64,000 nt of DNA. Source: Bacteroidetes bacterium OLB10 (lineage in GTDB: Bacteria; Bacteroidota; Bacteroidia; AKYH767-A; OLB10). Positions within the stretch are counted from its first letter, which is position 1; every line of letters begins with the position of its first letter. Both the position numbers and the translations under genes were made by a program. Of this stretch, positions 1 through 10,394 are shown piece after piece. Location: contig LNBX01000033.1 in assembly GCA_001567275.1 (NCBI GenBank), forward strand, positions 62,001 to 126,000, in the 5' to 3' direction. A model generated the notes under the pieces. That model was not told where the DNA came from and ran no database searches. It saw only the letters and a program-made list of their open reading frames with translations.

Positions 1-93
1 TTTGGTTACCTTAGTTACTCTGTTTACTGCTACGAGCCTGTCCTTTAATTCGATTTCGCCCGGTTTTACTTTTTTATTCGCTGTTGCTAACAT
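1..93 (-). CDS. rpsE: 30S ribosomal protein S5 (uS5), N-terminal fragment
   Basis: Only the first 31 codons are inside the window; the gene runs off the left edge. The peptide begins MLATANKKVKPGEIELKDRL and continues with VAVNRVTKVTK, which matches the N-terminus of Bacteroidota S5 leading into the double-stranded-RNA-binding fold. S5 sits on the small subunit near the decoding centre and contributes to accuracy. It lies 9 bp downstream of rplR, in the expected spc-operon order. The call rests on sequence and order together, since most of the protein is not visible. Confidence 0.85.
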   Translation of the reverse strand, partial: MLATANKKVKPGEIELKDRLVAVNRVTKVTK

Positions 94-102
94 GTTCTGA
101 TT

Positions 103-453
103 TTAAAATTTTAAACCACCTTCTCTGGCACCTTCAGCCAAAGCTTTTACTCTGCCATGGTATAAATAACCACCTCTGTCAAATGTTACTGCTGAAATAC
201 CTTTTGCAATTACGCGCTCGGCAATCATTTTTCCTACCGAAGCAGAAATTTCAGACTTATTACCTTTGGCAATACCTGCTTCTGCTGATGAAGCAGCTGC
301 GATTGTATGACCTGCAACATCATCTATAACCTGGGCATAGATTTGTTTGTTGCTGCGGAATACAGATAAGCGTGGCTTCTCCTGTGTTCCTTTAACGCTA
401 CCGCGAATTCTCTTGCGGATTTTAGCTCTGCGTGAATCTTTAGTCTTTGACAT
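103..453 (-). CDS. rplR: 50S ribosomal protein L18 (uL18)
   Basis: A 116-residue protein, the normal length for L18. It has the basic N-terminus ([11 protein letters not shown]), the [19 protein letters not shown] segment, and the C-terminal [26 protein letters not shown] signature. L18 binds 5S rRNA together with L5 and anchors the central protuberance of the large subunit. It follows rplF by 7 bp and precedes rpsE by 9 bp, so it is translated within the spc part of the operon. Confidence 0.98.
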   Translation of the reverse strand: MSKTKDSRRAKIRKRIRGSVKGTQEKPRLSVFRSNKQIYAQVIDDVAGHTIAAASSAEAGIAKGNKSEISASVGKMIAERVIAKGISAVTFDRGGYLYHGRVKALAEGAREGGLKF

Positions 454-460
454 TACTTAA

Positions 461-1015
461 TTATTTTTTAGCTGCAGATTTTCCTGCTTTTCTTCTTAAT
501 ACTTCACCTGTGAACTTAATACCTTTTCCTTTATAAGGTTCCGGTTTGCGCAGCGAGCGTATTTTAGCTGCTACCTGACCGATAAGTTGCTTATCATGGC
601 TTTCGAGAATAATGGTTGGGTTGCTTCCTCTTTCTGTTTTGGTATTCACTTTAATTTCTGAAGGCAACTGAAACACTACGTGATGCGAATGGCCTAATAC
701 AAGATCCAACTGTTGGCCCTGATGACTTGCTCTGTAACCAACACCTACCAGTTCCTGTTCAATTTTATAACCTTGTGATACACCTTTCACCATGTTATTG
801 ATAAGTGCACGATACAATCCGTGCAATGCTTTATGCTGCTTTTCGTCAGATGCGCGTTTTACCACAACCTGACCACCATCTACTTCAACTGTTACACCCT
901 CTGAGATAGCTTGTGTTAAAGTACCTTTAGGTCCTTTTACAGTAACCACATTATCTGCAACAGATACCTGAATACCTGAAGGGAGTGCTATGGGTAATTT
1001 TCCTATTCGTGACAT
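461..1015 (-). CDS. rplF: 50S ribosomal protein L6 (uL6)
   Basis: A 184-residue L6 with the family N-terminus MSRIGKLPI and the C-terminal motif PEPYKGKGIKF followed by a lysine-rich end. L6 has two repeated alpha/beta domains and binds 23S rRNA near the sarcin-ricin loop, where elongation factors act. Length and motif order are normal. It sits between rpsH and rplR with 12-bp and 7-bp gaps and is intact. Confidence 0.98.
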   Translation of the reverse strand: MSRIGKLPIALPSGIQVSVADNVVTVKGPKGTLTQAISEGVTVEVDGGQVVVKRASDEKQHKALHGLYRALINNMVKGVSQGYKIEQELVGVGYRASHQGQQLDLVLGHSHHVVFQLPSEIKVNTKTERGSNPTIILESHDKQLIGQVAAKIRSLRKPEPYKGKGIKFTGEVLRRKAGKSAAKK

Positions 1016-1027
1016 CTTCTTATTCGA

Positions 1028-1426
1028 TTAATAAATATAACATAATACTTCACCGCCAACATTCAACTGGCGTGCTTCCTTGTCAGTCATAATGCCTTTG
1101 CTGGTAGAAATAATTGCTATTCCTAAACCGTTAATAATGCGAGGCAGTTTGTCGTGGCTGACATATCTTCTCAATCCGGGGCGACTCACTCTGCGCATTT
1201 TTGTAATAGCTGGCAGCTTAGTAACCGGATTATATTTTAATGCAACTTTTATATTACCCTGATGATTATCTGTTTCTTCGAATTTATAATTCAGAATATA
1301 TCCTTTGTCGAACAGAATCTTGGTAATTTCTTTCTTGGTATTGGATGCAGGAACTTCCACAACACGGTGATTTGCTTTCACTGCATTGCGTAGTCTTGTT
1401 AAATAATCTGCTATCGGATCCGTCAT
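1028..1426 (-). CDS. rpsH: 30S ribosomal protein S8 (uS8)
   Basis: A 132-residue S8 beginning MTDPIADYLTRLRNA and ending with the conserved STSKGIMTDKEARQLNVGGEVLCYIY region. S8 is a primary 16S rRNA-binding protein of the platform and in many bacteria also the translational repressor of the spc operon by binding its mRNA; no such target structure was identified here. Intact, with rpsN upstream and rplF downstream. Confidence 0.98.
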   Translation of the reverse strand: MTDPIADYLTRLRNAVKANHRVVEVPASNTKKEITKILFDKGYILNYKFEETDNHQGNIKVALKYNPVTKLPAITKMRRVSRPGLRRYVSHDKLPRIINGLGIAIISTSKGIMTDKEARQLNVGGEVLCYIY

Positions 1427-1462
1427 TTTATTCTTATTGATTGATGAGTTAAAACTTTATTA

Positions 1463-1732
1463 TTACCAGCTGGCTTTGGTTACACCTGCAATTTTTCCTT
1501 CGAGTGCCATTTTGCGGAACAACACACGTGATATACCAAACTGACGCATATAACCGCGTGGTCGTCCTGTAATCATGCAACGGTTATGCAGACGAACAGG
1601 TGATGAGTTACGTGGCAGTAAAGCCAATGCCTGATAGTCACCTGCTTCTTTAAGAGCAGCACGCTTGGCAGCATATTTCTCTACAAGGCGTTCTCTTTTT
1701 CTGCTTCTTGCTTTTATTGATTCTTTTGCCAT
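1463..1732 (-). CDS. rpsN: 30S ribosomal protein S14 (uS14), zinc-free form
   Basis: An 89-residue S14 of the long type. It carries the C-terminal signature [19 protein letters not shown] with a single cysteine, so it lacks the CXXC pairs of the short zinc-binding type. It binds 16S rRNA in the head of the small subunit. Placement between rplE and rpsH is canonical, with gaps of 13 and 36 bp. Confidence 0.98.
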   Translation of the reverse strand: MAKESIKARSRKRERLVEKYAAKRAALKEAGDYQALALLPRNSSPVRLHNRCMITGRPRGYMRQFGISRVLFRKMALEGKIAGVTKASW

Positions 1733-1745
1733 ACTTTTTTATTTC

Positions 1746-2306
1746 TTAGTTATTAGATCCTGTTCTGAATGGTAAACCAAATTCTTTGAGTAATTCCATT
1801 GCTTCATTATCTGTTTTTGCTGAAGTAACGAAGGTGATATCCATTCCACGGATTTTACTTACTTTATCAATATTGATTTCAGGGAAAATGATTTGTTCAG
1901 TGATACCAAGTGTATAATTTCCTTTTCCGTCAAAACCTTTGTTGTTGATACCACGGAAATCGCGGATACGGGGCAGAGCAACTGATACCAGGCGATCGAG
2001 AAATTCATACATTTTCTCGTCACGTAAAGTAACACGTACTCCAATCGGTACTCCCTTTCTCACCTTAAAATTTGAAATATCTTTCTTAGCATAAGTAGCC
2101 ACAGCTTTCTGACCGGCAATAGTGGTCATTTCTGCTACACATGCATCCACAATTTTCTTATCACTTACTGCATCTCCGATACCCTGATTCAAACATATTT
2201 TTTTGATTTTGGGAACCTGCATAATGCTTTTGTACTGAAAACGGCTTTTCAGTGTCGAAACGATTTCGTTTTTGTATTTGCCTTTGAGGCGTGGTGCGTA
2301 ACTCAT
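1746..2306 (-). CDS. rplE: 50S ribosomal protein L5 (uL5)
   Basis: A 186-residue L5 with N-terminal [14 protein letters not shown], the [15 protein letters not shown] strand and the [15 protein letters not shown] segment typical of the family. L5 binds 5S rRNA and contacts S13 across the subunit interface. Length and motifs are normal. Spacing to rplX is 7 bp, consistent with translational coupling. Confidence 0.98.
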   Translation of the reverse strand: MSYAPRLKGKYKNEIVSTLKSRFQYKSIMQVPKIKKICLNQGIGDAVSDKKIVDACVAEMTTIAGQKAVATYAKKDISNFKVRKGVPIGVRVTLRDEKMYEFLDRLVSVALPRIRDFRGINNKGFDGKGNYTLGITEQIIFPEINIDKVSKIRGMDITFVTSAKTDNEAMELLKEFGLPFRTGSNN

Positions 2307-2313
2307 TATTTAA

Positions 2314-2622
2314 TTACCTCCCCTGATTTTTTGCGTAACGTACTATTTTACCATCAACTGTTTTGCGACCTACACGTGTTGGTTTTCCTGACTTAGGATC
2401 TATCAACATCAGATTTGAAACACTTATAGGTGCTTCTTTTTTCTCGATACCACCTTGAGTGTTCTTCGCATTTGGGCGTGTATGTTTTGAAACGATGTTC
2501 ACATTTTCAACACTTGCACGGTTTTTCTCAGGATAAACAGCAAGTACACGACCCTGCTTACCTTTTGATTCACCGGCAATCACTTTTACAATATCGCCTT
2601 TCTTTATTTTCAATTTAGCCAT
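2314..2622 (-). CDS. rplX: 50S ribosomal protein L24 (uL24)
   Basis: A 102-residue L24 with the KOW motif near the N-terminus ([21 protein letters not shown]) and the conserved [12 protein letters not shown] stretch. L24 is an early assembly initiator that binds domain I of 23S rRNA near the exit tunnel. Intact and in canonical order between rplN and rplE. Confidence 0.98.
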   Translation of the reverse strand: MAKLKIKKGDIVKVIAGESKGKQGRVLAVYPEKNRASVENVNIVSKHTRPNAKNTQGGIEKKEAPISVSNLMLIDPKSGKPTRVGRKTVDGKIVRYAKNQGR

Positions 2623-2645
2623 AACTGCTATTTTTTTCTTGTTTA

Positions 2646-3014
2646 TTAAATTACTTCAGGTGCCAGTGATACAATTTTCATGTATTGTTTCTCACGCAAT
2701 TCACGTGCTACCGGTCCGAAGATACGGGTGCCTCTTAACTCGTCAGCCTGATTTAACAGAACTACTGCATTATCGTCAAAGCGGATATAAGAGCCATCAC
2801 TTCTTCTTACTTCTTTGTTTACTCGCACTACAACGGCTTTGCTAACTGCACCTTTTTTGATATTGCCGGAAGGCATTGCATTTTTTACTGCTACCACAAT
2901 TTTATCACCTAATGAGGCGTAGCGTTTGCGGGTTCCTCCCAGAACACGGATACATAATACTTCTTTTGCCCCGCTGTTATCTGCTACTATTAATCTTGAT
3001 TCAGACTGTATCAT
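2646..3014 (-). CDS. rplN: 50S ribosomal protein L14 (uL14)
   Basis: A 122-residue protein, exactly the usual L14 length. It begins [27 protein letters not shown], contains the conserved RFDDNAVVL strand and ends with [29 protein letters not shown]14 sits at the subunit interface and contributes to bridges and to binding of ribosome-silencing factor. Intact, with rpsQ upstream. Confidence 0.99.
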   Translation of the reverse strand: MIQSESRLIVADNSGAKEVLCIRVLGGTRKRYASLGDKIVVAVKNAMPSGNIKKGAVSKAVVVRVNKEVRRSDGSYIRFDDNAVVLLNQADELRGTRIFGPVARELREKQYMKIVSLAPEVI

Positions 3015-3062
3015 TTTATCTGTTTGTTATTGCGTTGTTACCAAAGAACAACAGCCGTTTTA

Positions 3063-3323
3063 TTATTTTGCTTTTTCTAATATTTCTACTAATCTCCAAC
3101 GTTTCGTTTTGCTCAATGGGCGTGTTTCCATAATCAAAACACGATCGCCATTACCACATGAATTGTTTTCATCATGCACATGAAACTTTTTGGTTTTCTT
3201 GATAAACTTTCCGTACATCGGGTGCTTCACCTTATATTCTTCAGAAACCACGATGGTTTTTTGCATTTTTATGCTGGTAACTATACCTGTTCTTGTTTTA
3301 CGTAATGCTCTTTCAGTGCTCAT
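3063..3323 (-). CDS. rpsQ: 30S ribosomal protein S17 (uS17)
   Basis: An 86-residue S17 with an OB fold. The segment [19 protein letters not shown] and the core [43 protein letters not shown] are diagnostic. It is a primary 16S rRNA-binding protein at the base of the body. It follows rpmC by 9 bp. Confidence 0.98.
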   Translation of the reverse strand: MSTERALRKTRTGIVTSIKMQKTIVVSEEYKVKHPMYGKFIKKTKKFHVHDENNSCGNGDRVLIMETRPLSKTKRWRLVEILEKAK

Positions 3324-3332
3324 TTTATCAAA

Positions 3333-3533
3333 TTATTTTGATGCCTGTGACATGCGTTTGTTTAACTCCGTTTTCAATCTTGCAATCAGTTTGCGAGTGG
3401 TACGGATTTTTATTGGATTATCCATAGGAGAAACTGCATGCTGCATTTTGAATTTCTGCAGATTGCTCACTTCTTCTTTTATTCTTGCCTTAACTTCTTC
3501 AGTAGTTAAATCGTTTACGACAGACTGTTTCAT
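3333..3533 (-). CDS. rpmC: 50S ribosomal protein L29 (uL29)
   Basis: A 66-residue, helix-rich L29 with the LTTEEVKARIKEEVSNLQKFKMQHAVS stretch and the C-terminal IRTTRKLIARLKTELNKR, the usual two-helix hairpin. It sits at the peptide exit tunnel near L23. The rplP-rpmC-rpsQ order is that of the S10 operon, and the gene is intact. Confidence 0.98.
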   Translation of the reverse strand: MKQSVVNDLTTEEVKARIKEEVSNLQKFKMQHAVSPMDNPIKIRTTRKLIARLKTELNKRMSQASK

Positions 3534-3548
3534 TTTCTAATTACTTTT

Positions 3549-3971
3549 TTATGCAGCGGAATAATCTCTGCGTACAACAAATTTTGTAGTTACAGGTAAC
3601 TTTTGTGCAGCCAGACGCATTGCTTCTTTGGCAATTTCCATAGAAACACCATCGGCTTCAAACAAGATGGTACCCGGTTTAACCTGTGCAATCCAATATT
3701 CTGGAGCACCTTTACCTTTACCCATACGCACTTCGGCAGGTTTACGGGTAACAGGTTTATCAGGAAACACACGAATCCATGATTGACCTTCACGTTTCAT
3801 AAAACGGGTCAGGGCCACACGGGCTGCTTCAATCTGACGGGCAGTCAACTGAGCATTTTCTAATGATTTAATTCCAAAAGATCCAAAAGCGATTTGTGCG
3901 CCACGGCTTGCATTGCCACGGTTACGCATCTTTTGCTGCTTTCTGAATTTTGTCTTTTTGGGCTGTAACAT
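3549..3971 (-). CDS. rplP: 50S ribosomal protein L16 (uL16)
   Basis: A 140-residue L16. It begins [38 protein letters not shown] and contains the [24 protein letters not shown] motif, which contains the family Gly-Lys-Gly loop, followed by the [16 protein letters not shown] helix. L16 organises the A-site tRNA and peptidyl-transferase region. Intact and in canonical order after rpsC. Confidence 0.99.
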   Translation of the reverse strand: MLQPKKTKFRKQQKMRNRGNASRGAQIAFGSFGIKSLENAQLTARQIEAARVALTRFMKREGQSWIRVFPDKPVTRKPAEVRMGKGKGAPEYWIAQVKPGTILFEADGVSMEIAKEAMRLAAQKLPVTTKFVVRRDYSAA

Positions 3972-4004
3972 TTTCTAAATTCTTCTTTACAGTTTTTAAC
4001 TTAA

Positions 4005-4763
4005 TTATTTTCTTTCTCCTCTTCTGCCACCGCGTCTTCCACCACGTTCACCTCTTTCACGCTCTTGTCTGCGTTCTCCACTACCGGCATTAGGTTTCTG
4101 GTTAGATGTCATTCCAACATTAGGTGACAAATCTCTTTTTCCGAAAACTTCGCCTTTACAAATCCACACTTTCACACCAATTTTTCCGTATGATGTCTGT
4201 GCTTCTGCAATTGCAAAATCAATATCAGCACGGAAGGTATGCAATGGAATACGTCCTTCTTTGTATTGCTCGGTACGCGCCATCTCTGCTCCACCAATAC
4301 GTCCTGCACACATTACTTTAATTCCGTCAGCACCCATTCTCATAGTAGATGCAATAGCTGTTTTTATTGCTCTGCGGTAAGAAATACGAGCTTCAATTTG
4401 TTTGGCCACACCTTCTGCTACTAATTGCGCATCCAACTCCGGACGTTTAATTTCATAGATGTTTATCTGTACTTCTTTACGTGTAATTTTCTTTAATTCT
4501 TCTTTCAGTTTATCAACTTCAGATCCACCTTTTCCAATTACAATTCCCGGACGGGCTGTATGGATGGTAGCTGTAATGAGTTTCAGAGTACGCTCGATAA
4601 CTACACGTGCAACTCCTCCTTTTGAAAGACGGGCTTGCAGATAGTTGCGAATTTTTTCGTCTTCTACTAATCTGTCTGAGTAGTTTTTACCACCATACCA
4701 GTTAGAATCCCATCCGCGAATGATACCTAATCTGTTTCCTATCGGGTGTGCTTTTTGTCCCAT
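4005..4763 (-). CDS. rpsC: 30S ribosomal protein S3 (uS3) with Arg/Gly-rich tail
   Basis: A 252-residue S3. It starts [23 protein letters not shown], has the KH type II RNA-binding loop ([20 protein letters not shown]) and the C-terminal domain with [31 protein letters not shown]3 forms part of the mRNA entry channel and its helicase activity. The last roughly 25 residues are a run of Arg, Gly and Glu after the conserved domain, a lineage-type extension. Its ATG shares one base with the rplV stop (TAATG), suggesting coupled translation. Confidence 0.98.
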   Translation of the reverse strand: MGQKAHPIGNRLGIIRGWDSNWYGGKNYSDRLVEDEKIRNYLQARLSKGGVARVVIERTLKLITATIHTARPGIVIGKGGSEVDKLKEELKKITRKEVQINIYEIKRPELDAQLVAEGVAKQIEARISYRRAIKTAIASTMRMGADGIKVMCAGRIGGAEMARTEQYKEGRIPLHTFRADIDFAIAEAQTSYGKIGVKVWICKGEVFGKRDLSPNVGMTSNQKPNAGSGERRQERERGERGGRRGGRRGERK

Positions 4764-5200
4764 TATGCTTCCGTATTTTCAGTTACTTGTTCTTTATTTT
4801 CTTTTTTATTGATTGTATCAACAAACAGCGTCACATGGTTTGAGCGTTTGCGGATACGATATCCTCTTCCCTGAGGTGCAGGGCGTAAACGTTTTAACTG
4901 GCGTGCACTGTCAACAAAAACCTGTGATACCACCAGCGTTTCATCCTCGATGCGAACACCTTCGTTTTTTGCCTGCCAGTTGTTGATTGCTGACAATAAC
5001 AATTTATGCATATTGCCTGCAGCTTCTTTCTTGCTGAATTTAAGCAAACCCAAAGCCTGGTCAACTTTTTTGCCACGAATCATATCGGCAACAAGTCGCA
5101 TCTTACGGGGCGAAGTAGGACAGTTGTTTAACTTGGCAACGTAAGTTGATTTCATTAATTCTTTGCGTGCATCAGCCGCTTTTTTCTTTCTTGCTCCCAT
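4763..5200 (-). CDS. rplV: 50S ribosomal protein L22 (uL22)
   Basis: A 145-residue L22 with the [27 protein letters not shown] helix pair and the C-terminal hairpin region ending [25 protein letters not shown]-like sequence. The long beta-hairpin lines the peptide exit tunnel and is the site of macrolide-resistance changes in other bacteria. An extra acidic/Asn-rich tail of about 17 residues follows the conserved core. Both ends overlap neighbours by one base (rpsS upstream, rpsC downstream). Confidence 0.97.
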   Translation of the reverse strand: MGARKKKAADARKELMKSTYVAKLNNCPTSPRKMRLVADMIRGKKVDQALGLLKFSKKEAAGNMHKLLLSAINNWQAKNEGVRIEDETLVVSQVFVDSARQLKRLRPAPQGRGYRIRKRSNHVTLFVDTINKKENKEQVTENTEA

Positions 5201-5472
5201 TATTTCTTATCTTTATTTCCTGCATGTCCTCTGAAAGTACGTGTAGGAGCGAATTCGCCAAGTTTGTGACCTACCATATTTTCTGTGATATAAACAGGGA
5301 TAAACTTATTACCATTATGTACTGCAAATGTGTGTCCTACGAATTCAGGTGCAATTACCGAGCGTCTGCTCCAGGTTTTGATCACTGATTTCTTTTTACC
5401 ATCATTCATCGCCACCACTTTGTTTTCAAGTGTGGGATCGATAAACGGACCTTTTTTAAGTGAACGACTCAT
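5200..5472 (-). CDS. rpsS: 30S ribosomal protein S19 (uS19)
   Basis: A 90-residue S19 starting [16 protein letters not shown] and carrying the [52 protein letters not shown] core. S19 lies in the head of the small subunit and contacts S13 and the A-site finger of the large subunit. Its stop shares one base with the rplV start. Intact. Confidence 0.99.
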   Translation of the reverse strand: MSRSLKKGPFIDPTLENKVVAMNDGKKKSVIKTWSRRSVIAPEFVGHTFAVHNGNKFIPVYITENMVGHKLGEFAPTRTFRGHAGNKDKK

Positions 5473-5514
5473 TTCTTCTTTTTGTGTTTTTTATTCAGAT
5501 TGTTGTCGTGAATG

Positions 5515-6339
5515 TTATTTCTTTCTTCTTTCTATAATATGCTTGTTGCTCTGATTTTTTGGCTTTCTGGTTTTTCTTCCTTTAGCCAATAATCCTTTGC
5601 GTGAGCGAGGATGTCCTCCTGAAGCACGGCCTTCGCCACCACCCATCGGATGATCAACCGGGTTCATTGCAACACCACGTACTCTCGGGCGAATACCTCT
5701 CCAGCGATTACGTCCTGCCTTACCCAATGTTTCTTTATTGTGTTCAGCATTTGAAACTGTACCTACTGTTGCAACACAAGTTGATAAAACCATTCTTGTT
5801 TCACCGGAAGGCATTTTGAGAATAGCATACTTACCATCACGGGCAGTAAGCTGGGCATAAGCACCTGCACTGCGTGCAAGTTTGCCACCCTGACCCGGAC
5901 GTAATTCAATATTATGAACGATAGTACCCATTGGCATATCTTTCAACATCATTGCATTTCCTACATCAGGAGTAGCTTTATCTCCTGATAAGATACTTTG
6001 TCCTACTTTAATTCCTGCAGGTGCCAGTATGTATCGTTTTTCACCATCAGCATAATGAACCAAAGCAATAAATGCTGTGCGGTTAGGATCGTATTCTACA
6101 GTGGCAATTTTACCGGGAACACCATCTTTATTGCGCTTAAAATCTATGAGACGGTATATTTTACGGTGACCACCTCCGATATAACGCATGGTCATTTTAC
6201 CTGTATTGTTACGACCACCGGTGCGGCTGATACGCTCAGTAAGCGATTTTTCAGGTCTGTCTGTGGTTACCTCTGAATAGTCAGGGGCATTGAGAAAGCG
6301 TTGACCCGGTGTTGTAGGATTGAATTTCTTAATTCCCAT
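5515..6339 (-). CDS. rplB: 50S ribosomal protein L2 (uL2)
   Basis: A 274-residue L2, the usual length. It begins [15 protein letters not shown], contains the [19 protein letters not shown]-domain segment and the C-terminal [51 protein letters not shown] loop. That loop includes the histidine within [11 protein letters not shown] which approaches the peptidyl-transferase centre. Intact, 10 bp downstream of the rplW stop. Confidence 0.99.
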   Translation of the reverse strand: MGIKKFNPTTPGQRFLNAPDYSEVTTDRPEKSLTERISRTGGRNNTGKMTMRYIGGGHRKIYRLIDFKRNKDGVPGKIATVEYDPNRTAFIALVHYADGEKRYILAPAGIKVGQSILSGDKATPDVGNAMMLKDMPMGTIVHNIELRPGQGGKLARSAGAYAQLTARDGKYAILKMPSGETRMVLSTCVATVGTVSNAEHNKETLGKAGRNRWRGIRPRVRGVAMNPVDHPMGGGEGRASGGHPRSRKGLLAKGRKTRKPKNQSNKHIIERRKK

Positions 6340-6349
6340 TGTTTAAATT

Positions 6350-6642
6350 TTAAATGCTTGCGTAAAAATCAATTGTTTCTCCTTTTGCTACAGTTACGTA
6401 AGCTTTTTTCTGTCCACCCTTTTTACCTTGCAAAATTCCAGCTTTGGTAAAGCGTGTTTTACTTTTTATTGCGTTATTAACAGTGTTTACACTTACAACA
6501 TTCACGTTGTACATTTTCTCCACTGCCTGTTTTATCTCAATCTTGTTGGCTTTTTTATCAACAATAAATGCATACTGCCCGAGTTTTTTCGGACTTCTGC
6601 GTCATTTTTTTCGGTGATAACCGGCTTCTTTAAGATGCTCAT
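6350..6642 (-). CDS. rplW: 50S ribosomal protein L23 (uL23), broken by two homopolymer insertions
   Basis: Starting at an ATG that overlaps the rplD stop (ATGA at 6639-6642), the frame reads [12 protein letters not shown] and then derails. Dropping one base from the T7 run at 6605-6611 and one from the T6 run at 6584-6589 restores [21 protein letters not shown], then [20 protein letters not shown] and [31 protein letters not shown], a textbook L23. The repaired product is 96 residues, normal for L23, which lines the tunnel exit and docks trigger factor and SRP. Without repair no intact L23 exists here. Because the gene is essential I read this as consensus error in the sequence rather than a true pseudogene; programmed slippage is the alternative. 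Confidence 0.9.
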
Positions 6643-7268
6643 TTGTTTAAAATATTTTCAATTACCGGCAAAGCGCCTTCAGTTAATACCAAATTTTGCG
6701 CGTTCAGAATATCGTAAGTGTTTATATCAGAAGCACTTACAACCTTGCTGCGCTGTAAATTTCGGGATGACAAAAATAAATTTTTATTTGTTTGTTCAGT
6801 CACCAATAAAACTTTTTTATCGGTAAGTTCAAGATTCTTCAATAAACTTACCACTTCCTTGGTTTTAGGAGATGAAAAGTTTACATTTTCCAAAATGGTT
6901 ATATTATTATCCTGAGCTTTATAACTAAGTGCTGATACACGAGCCAGACGTTTCACTTTCTTATTCAGTTTGAATGAATAATCGCGAGGTTGAGGACCAA
7001 ACACACGGCCACCACCCACAAACACAGGTGATTTCATACTTCCGGCACGAGCTCCTCCTGTACCTTTCTGACGCTTAAGTTTTTTGGTAGTACCGGAAAC
7101 TTCATTACGTTGTTTTGATTTATGGGTACCCTGACGCTGGTTTGCCTGAATACTTTTTACATCGAGCCAAATTGCATGATCGTTAGGTTCAACACCGAAA
7201 ATTTCTTTATTCAGTGTTACCTTTCGACCGGACGACTGTCCGTTTGTCTGTTTAACTTCTAATTCCAT
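6639..7268 (-). CDS. rplD: 50S ribosomal protein L4 (uL4)
   Basis: A 209-residue L4 with the conserved tunnel loop region ([63 protein letters not shown]). L4 lines the narrowest part of the exit tunnel and in some bacteria regulates its own operon. Its TGA stop overlaps the rplW ATG by the ATGA arrangement, and rplC lies 5 bp upstream. Intact. Confidence 0.98.
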   Translation of the reverse strand: MELEVKQTNGQSSGRKVTLNKEIFGVEPNDHAIWLDVKSIQANQRQGTHKSKQRNEVSGTTKKLKRQKGTGGARAGSMKSPVFVGGGRVFGPQPRDYSFKLNKKVKRLARVSALSYKAQDNNITILENVNFSSPKTKEVVSLLKNLELTDKKVLLVTEQTNKNLFLSSRNLQRSKVVSASDINTYDILNAQNLVLTEGALPVIENILNK

Positions 7269-7273
7269 TTCTC

Positions 7274-7891
7274 TTAAAATTCTACTTTAATGTAAGACCC
7301 TTTTGCACCTGGTACTGCACCTTTTAAGATAAGAAGGTTTTGCTCAGGCATTACTTTTAAAATTTGAAGGTTAACGATTTTAACCTGATCATTTCCCATG
7401 TGACCTGTCATGCGTTTTCCGGGTAATACGCGTGATGGGAATGAAGATGCACCCATAGAACCGGTTGCTCTCATTCGGTTGTGCTGACCATGTGTTGCTC
7501 CACCTACACCGGCAAAATTATGACGCTTCACAACTCCCTGGAAACCTTTTCCTTTGGAAGTTCCTATTACATCACAAAATTCACCTTCGGGGCAGATATC
7601 AACCTTAACCACATCTCCGGGTTTTACCTCGGTAGTGAAATTTCTGAATTCCACAACCTTACGTTTAAACGGGCTGTTAACTTTAGCAAAGTGACCCTGC
7701 AATGCTTTAGTCGTATGTTTTTCTTTTTTGTCATCAAAAGCCAATTGAACAGCATTATAACCATCTGTTTCAACTGATTTGACCTGGGTAACCACACAGG
7801 GGCCGGCTTCAACTACTGTGCAGGCAATATTTTTGCCTTCAGCATTGAACATGCTGGTCATTCCTATTTTCTTTCCTATTATTCCGGACAT
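7274..7891 (-). CDS. rplC: 50S ribosomal protein L3 (uL3)
   Basis: A 205-residue L3. It begins [20 protein letters not shown] and has the central [59 protein letters not shown] loop, which reaches the peptidyl-transferase centre, followed by a C-terminal [15 protein letters not shown]3 is an early assembly protein of the large subunit. Intact; rpsJ lies 25 bp upstream. Confidence 0.99.
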   Translation of the reverse strand: MSGIIGKKIGMTSMFNAEGKNIACTVVEAGPCVVTQVKSVETDGYNAVQLAFDDKKEKHTTKALQGHFAKVNSPFKRKVVEFRNFTTEVKPGDVVKVDICPEGEFCDVIGTSKGKGFQGVVKRHNFAGVGGATHGQHNRMRATGSMGASSFPSRVLPGKRMTGHMGNDQVKIVNLQILKVMPEQNLLILKGAVPGAKGSYIKVEF

Positions 7892-7916
7892 TTTCTTCTA
7901 AACTTTATACGTTTAA

Positions 7917-8222
7917 CTATACTTTAATTTCAACCTCTACACCACTGGGTAACTCAAGTTTCATGAGTGCATCCACCGTTTTGGAAGTAGAGCTATAGAT
8001 ATCCAACAATCTTTTATAGGAGCAAAGTTGGAATTGCTCACGAGCTTTCTTGTTCACGTGTGGTGAACGCAGAACCGTATAAATCTTCTTCTCTGTAGGA
8101 AGAGGAATAGGTCCGCTGATAACCGCTCCTGTAACTTTTACAGTTTTCACGATTTTCTCTGCTGATTTGTCAACCAGGTTAAAATCGTAAGATTTGAGCT
8201 TTATTCTGATGCGCTGATTCAT
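7917..8222 (-). CDS. rpsJ: 30S ribosomal protein S10 (uS10)
   Basis: A 101-residue S10 starting [25 protein letters not shown] and carrying the [40 protein letters not shown] core. S10 belongs to the small-subunit head and in other bacteria also joins the NusB antitermination complex. Here it follows fusA by only 33 bp, so the str and S10 gene sets are continuous, with tuf absent from its enterobacterial position. Confidence 0.99.
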   Translation of the reverse strand: MNQRIRIKLKSYDFNLVDKSAEKIVKTVKVTGAVISGPIPLPTEKKIYTVLRSPHVNKKAREQFQLCSYKRLLDIYSSTSKTVDALMKLELPSGVEVEIKV

Positions 8223-8255
8223 CTGTGTTATCTTATTATTGATTCTAAATTTTAT

Positions 8256-10379
8256 TTATGCTTTTTCTAACTTACCTTTTACTTTGGCAATTACCTCTTC
8301 GGCAATCGCTTTAGGACACTCTGTATAATGTGAGAATTCCATACTTGATGATGCTCTTCCTGAGGTAATGGTACGCAAGGTAGTTACATAGCCAAACATT
8401 TCTGACAATGGTACTTTAGCCTTGATAACCTGTGCACCTGCACGAGTATCCATACCTTCCATCTGACCTCTTCTGCGGTTCAAATCGCCCATTACATCAC
8501 CCATATATTCATCAGGAGTAACTACTTCAACTTTCATGATAGGCTCAAGCAAAATTGGTTTTGCTTTGGCACAAGCTTCTCTGTAAGCGAGTTTCGCTGC
8601 AATCTCAAAAGATAAAGCATCAGAGTCAACCGCGTGGAAAGATCCATCTGTAAGTGTTACTTTCAGGCTATCAAGAGGGTAACCGGCAAGAACACCATTT
8701 TGCATTGCTGCTTTAAAGCCTTTTTCAACTGAAGGAATAAATTCCTTTGGAATGTTACCACCTGTAATCTGATTTACAAACTGAAGGTTGGTTTTATTGG
8801 CAACCGTATCAAAATCGCTGTCAATTGGGCTGAGTGTAAACTGTATATCTGCAAATTTACCACGACCACCGGTTTGTTTTTTATAAACCTCGCGGTGCTG
8901 AACGCTTCCTGTAATTGCTTCCTTGTAAGATACTTCAGGTGCTCCCTGATTACATTCAACTTTAAACTCACGCTTCAGACGGTCAACAATAATTTCGAGG
9001 TGTAACTCACCCATACCACTGATAACGGTTTGTCCGGTTTCTTCATCGGTCTTAACACGGAAAGTTGGATCTTCTTCAGCCAGTTTGCCAAGAGCAACGC
9101 CTAACTTTTCCATATCGGCCTGAGTCTTTGGTTCAACGGCAAGACCAATAACCGGTTCAGGAAACTGCATTGCTTCCATCACTATTGGTGCATTTTCAGC
9201 ACAAAGGGTATCACCGGTTTTAATATCTTTAAATCCAACAGCTGCTCCAATATCACCTGCCTCGATAAAAGGAATTTGATTTTGTTTATTGGCATGCATC
9301 TGGAAAATACGAGAGATGCGCTCCTTATTGCCGGAACGGGAATTGAGCACATAAGAACCTGATTCCAAACGACCTGAATAGGCACGGAAATATGCCAAAC
9401 GACCTACGAACGGATCAGTAGCAATTTTAAATGCCAAAGCTGTGAATGGCTCTTTTACATCAGGCTTACGTGATACCTCTTCGCCTGTATCAGGATTGGT
9501 ACCTGTAATATTGTCTTTATCCAGCGGACTTGGCAATAATTCCATTACCAGGTCGAGCATGGTTTGAACTCCTTTATTCTTGAAAGATGAACCACAAACC
9601 ATTGGTACTACCTTTCCGGCAATGCAAGACTTGCGCAAAGCATCCAAAATTTCGCGCTCGGTAATTGAGTTTGGGTCATCAAAATATTTCTCCATCAACG
9701 AATCATCAAACTCAGCAATTGCTTCCAGCATTTTTTCGCGTAAAGCTTTTGCTTCGTCCATTAATTCGGCAGGAATAGGAACTTCGGTAAATGTCATTCC
9801 CTGGTCATGTTCATTCCAAACAATACCACGGAAGTTTATTAAGTCCACAACACCTTTAAATGAATCTTCAGACCCAATCGGCAATTGCAAAGGAACTGCA
9901 TTACCTCCTAACATTTCGCGAACCTGCTTCACTACATTGAGGAAGTCAGCACCGGCACGGTCCATTTTGTTTACAAAACAAAGGCGGGTGACATTATAGT
10001 TATTCGCTAAGCGCCAGTTGGTTTCTGACTGAGGTTCAACGCCATCCACTGCTGAAAAAAGGAAAACCAAACCATCCAAAATACGAAGTGAACGATTTAC
10101 CTCAACAGTAAAATCAACGTGACCCGGAGTGTCAATAATATTTACTTTATACTTATTTCCACGGTAGTTCCAGAAACAGGTAGTAGCAGCAGAAGTGATA
10201 GTAATACCTCTTTCCTGCTCCTGTGCCATCCAGTCCATAGTAGCAGCACCGTCATGTACTTCACCTAATTTGTGGTTAACACCGGTATAATAAAGGATAC
10301 GCTCAGTGGTAGTAGTTTTACCCGCATCAATGTGAGCAGCAATACCTATATTTCTTGTAAATCTTAAATCCTGTGACAT
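8256..10379 (-). CDS. fusA: Elongation factor G
   Basis: A 707-residue translocase, full length. The G domain has the P-loop AHIDAGKTT, switch [10 protein letters not shown] and the base-recognition NKMDRAGA. The later domains include the [18 protein letters not shown] motif of domain III and the C-terminal [27 protein letters not shown] of domain V. It drives GTP-dependent tRNA-mRNA translocation. The EF-G1 type is suggested by its place between rpsG and rpsJ. Intact, with no truncation. Confidence 0.99.
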   Translation of the reverse strand: MSQDLRFTRNIGIAAHIDAGKTTTTERILYYTGVNHKLGEVHDGAATMDWMAQEQERGITITSAATTCFWNYRGNKYKVNIIDTPGHVDFTVEVNRSLRILDGLVFLFSAVDGVEPQSETNWRLANNYNVTRLCFVNKMDRAGADFLNVVKQVREMLGGNAVPLQLPIGSEDSFKGVVDLINFRGIVWNEHDQGMTFTEVPIPAELMDEAKALREKMLEAIAEFDDSLMEKYFDDPNSITEREILDALRKSCIAGKVVPMVCGSSFKNKGVQTMLDLVMELLPSPLDKDNITGTNPDTGEEVSRKPDVKEPFTALAFKIATDPFVGRLAYFRAYSGRLESGSYVLNSRSGNKERISRIFQMHANKQNQIPFIEAGDIGAAVGFKDIKTGDTLCAENAPIVMEAMQFPEPVIGLAVEPKTQADMEKLGVALGKLAEEDPTFRVKTDEETGQTVISGMGELHLEIIVDRLKREFKVECNQGAPEVSYKEAITGSVQHREVYKKQTGGRGKFADIQFTLSPIDSDFDTVANKTNLQFVNQITGGNIPKEFIPSVEKGFKAAMQNGVLAGYPLDSLKVTLTDGSFHAVDSDALSFEIAAKLAYREACAKAKPILLEPIMKVEVVTPDEYMGDVMGDLNRRRGQMEGMDTRAGAQVIKAKVPLSEMFGYVTTLRTITSGRASSSMEFSHYTECPKAIAEEVIAKVKGKLEKA

Positions 10380-10394
10380 TGTATCCTTATTCTA

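Noticed and set aside
6428-6826. 132-codon open frame on the plus strand opposite rplW
   Set aside because: It lies on the opposite strand of the frameshifted rplW and of rplD, has no recognisable domain, and exists because ribosomal genes leave few stops on the complement.
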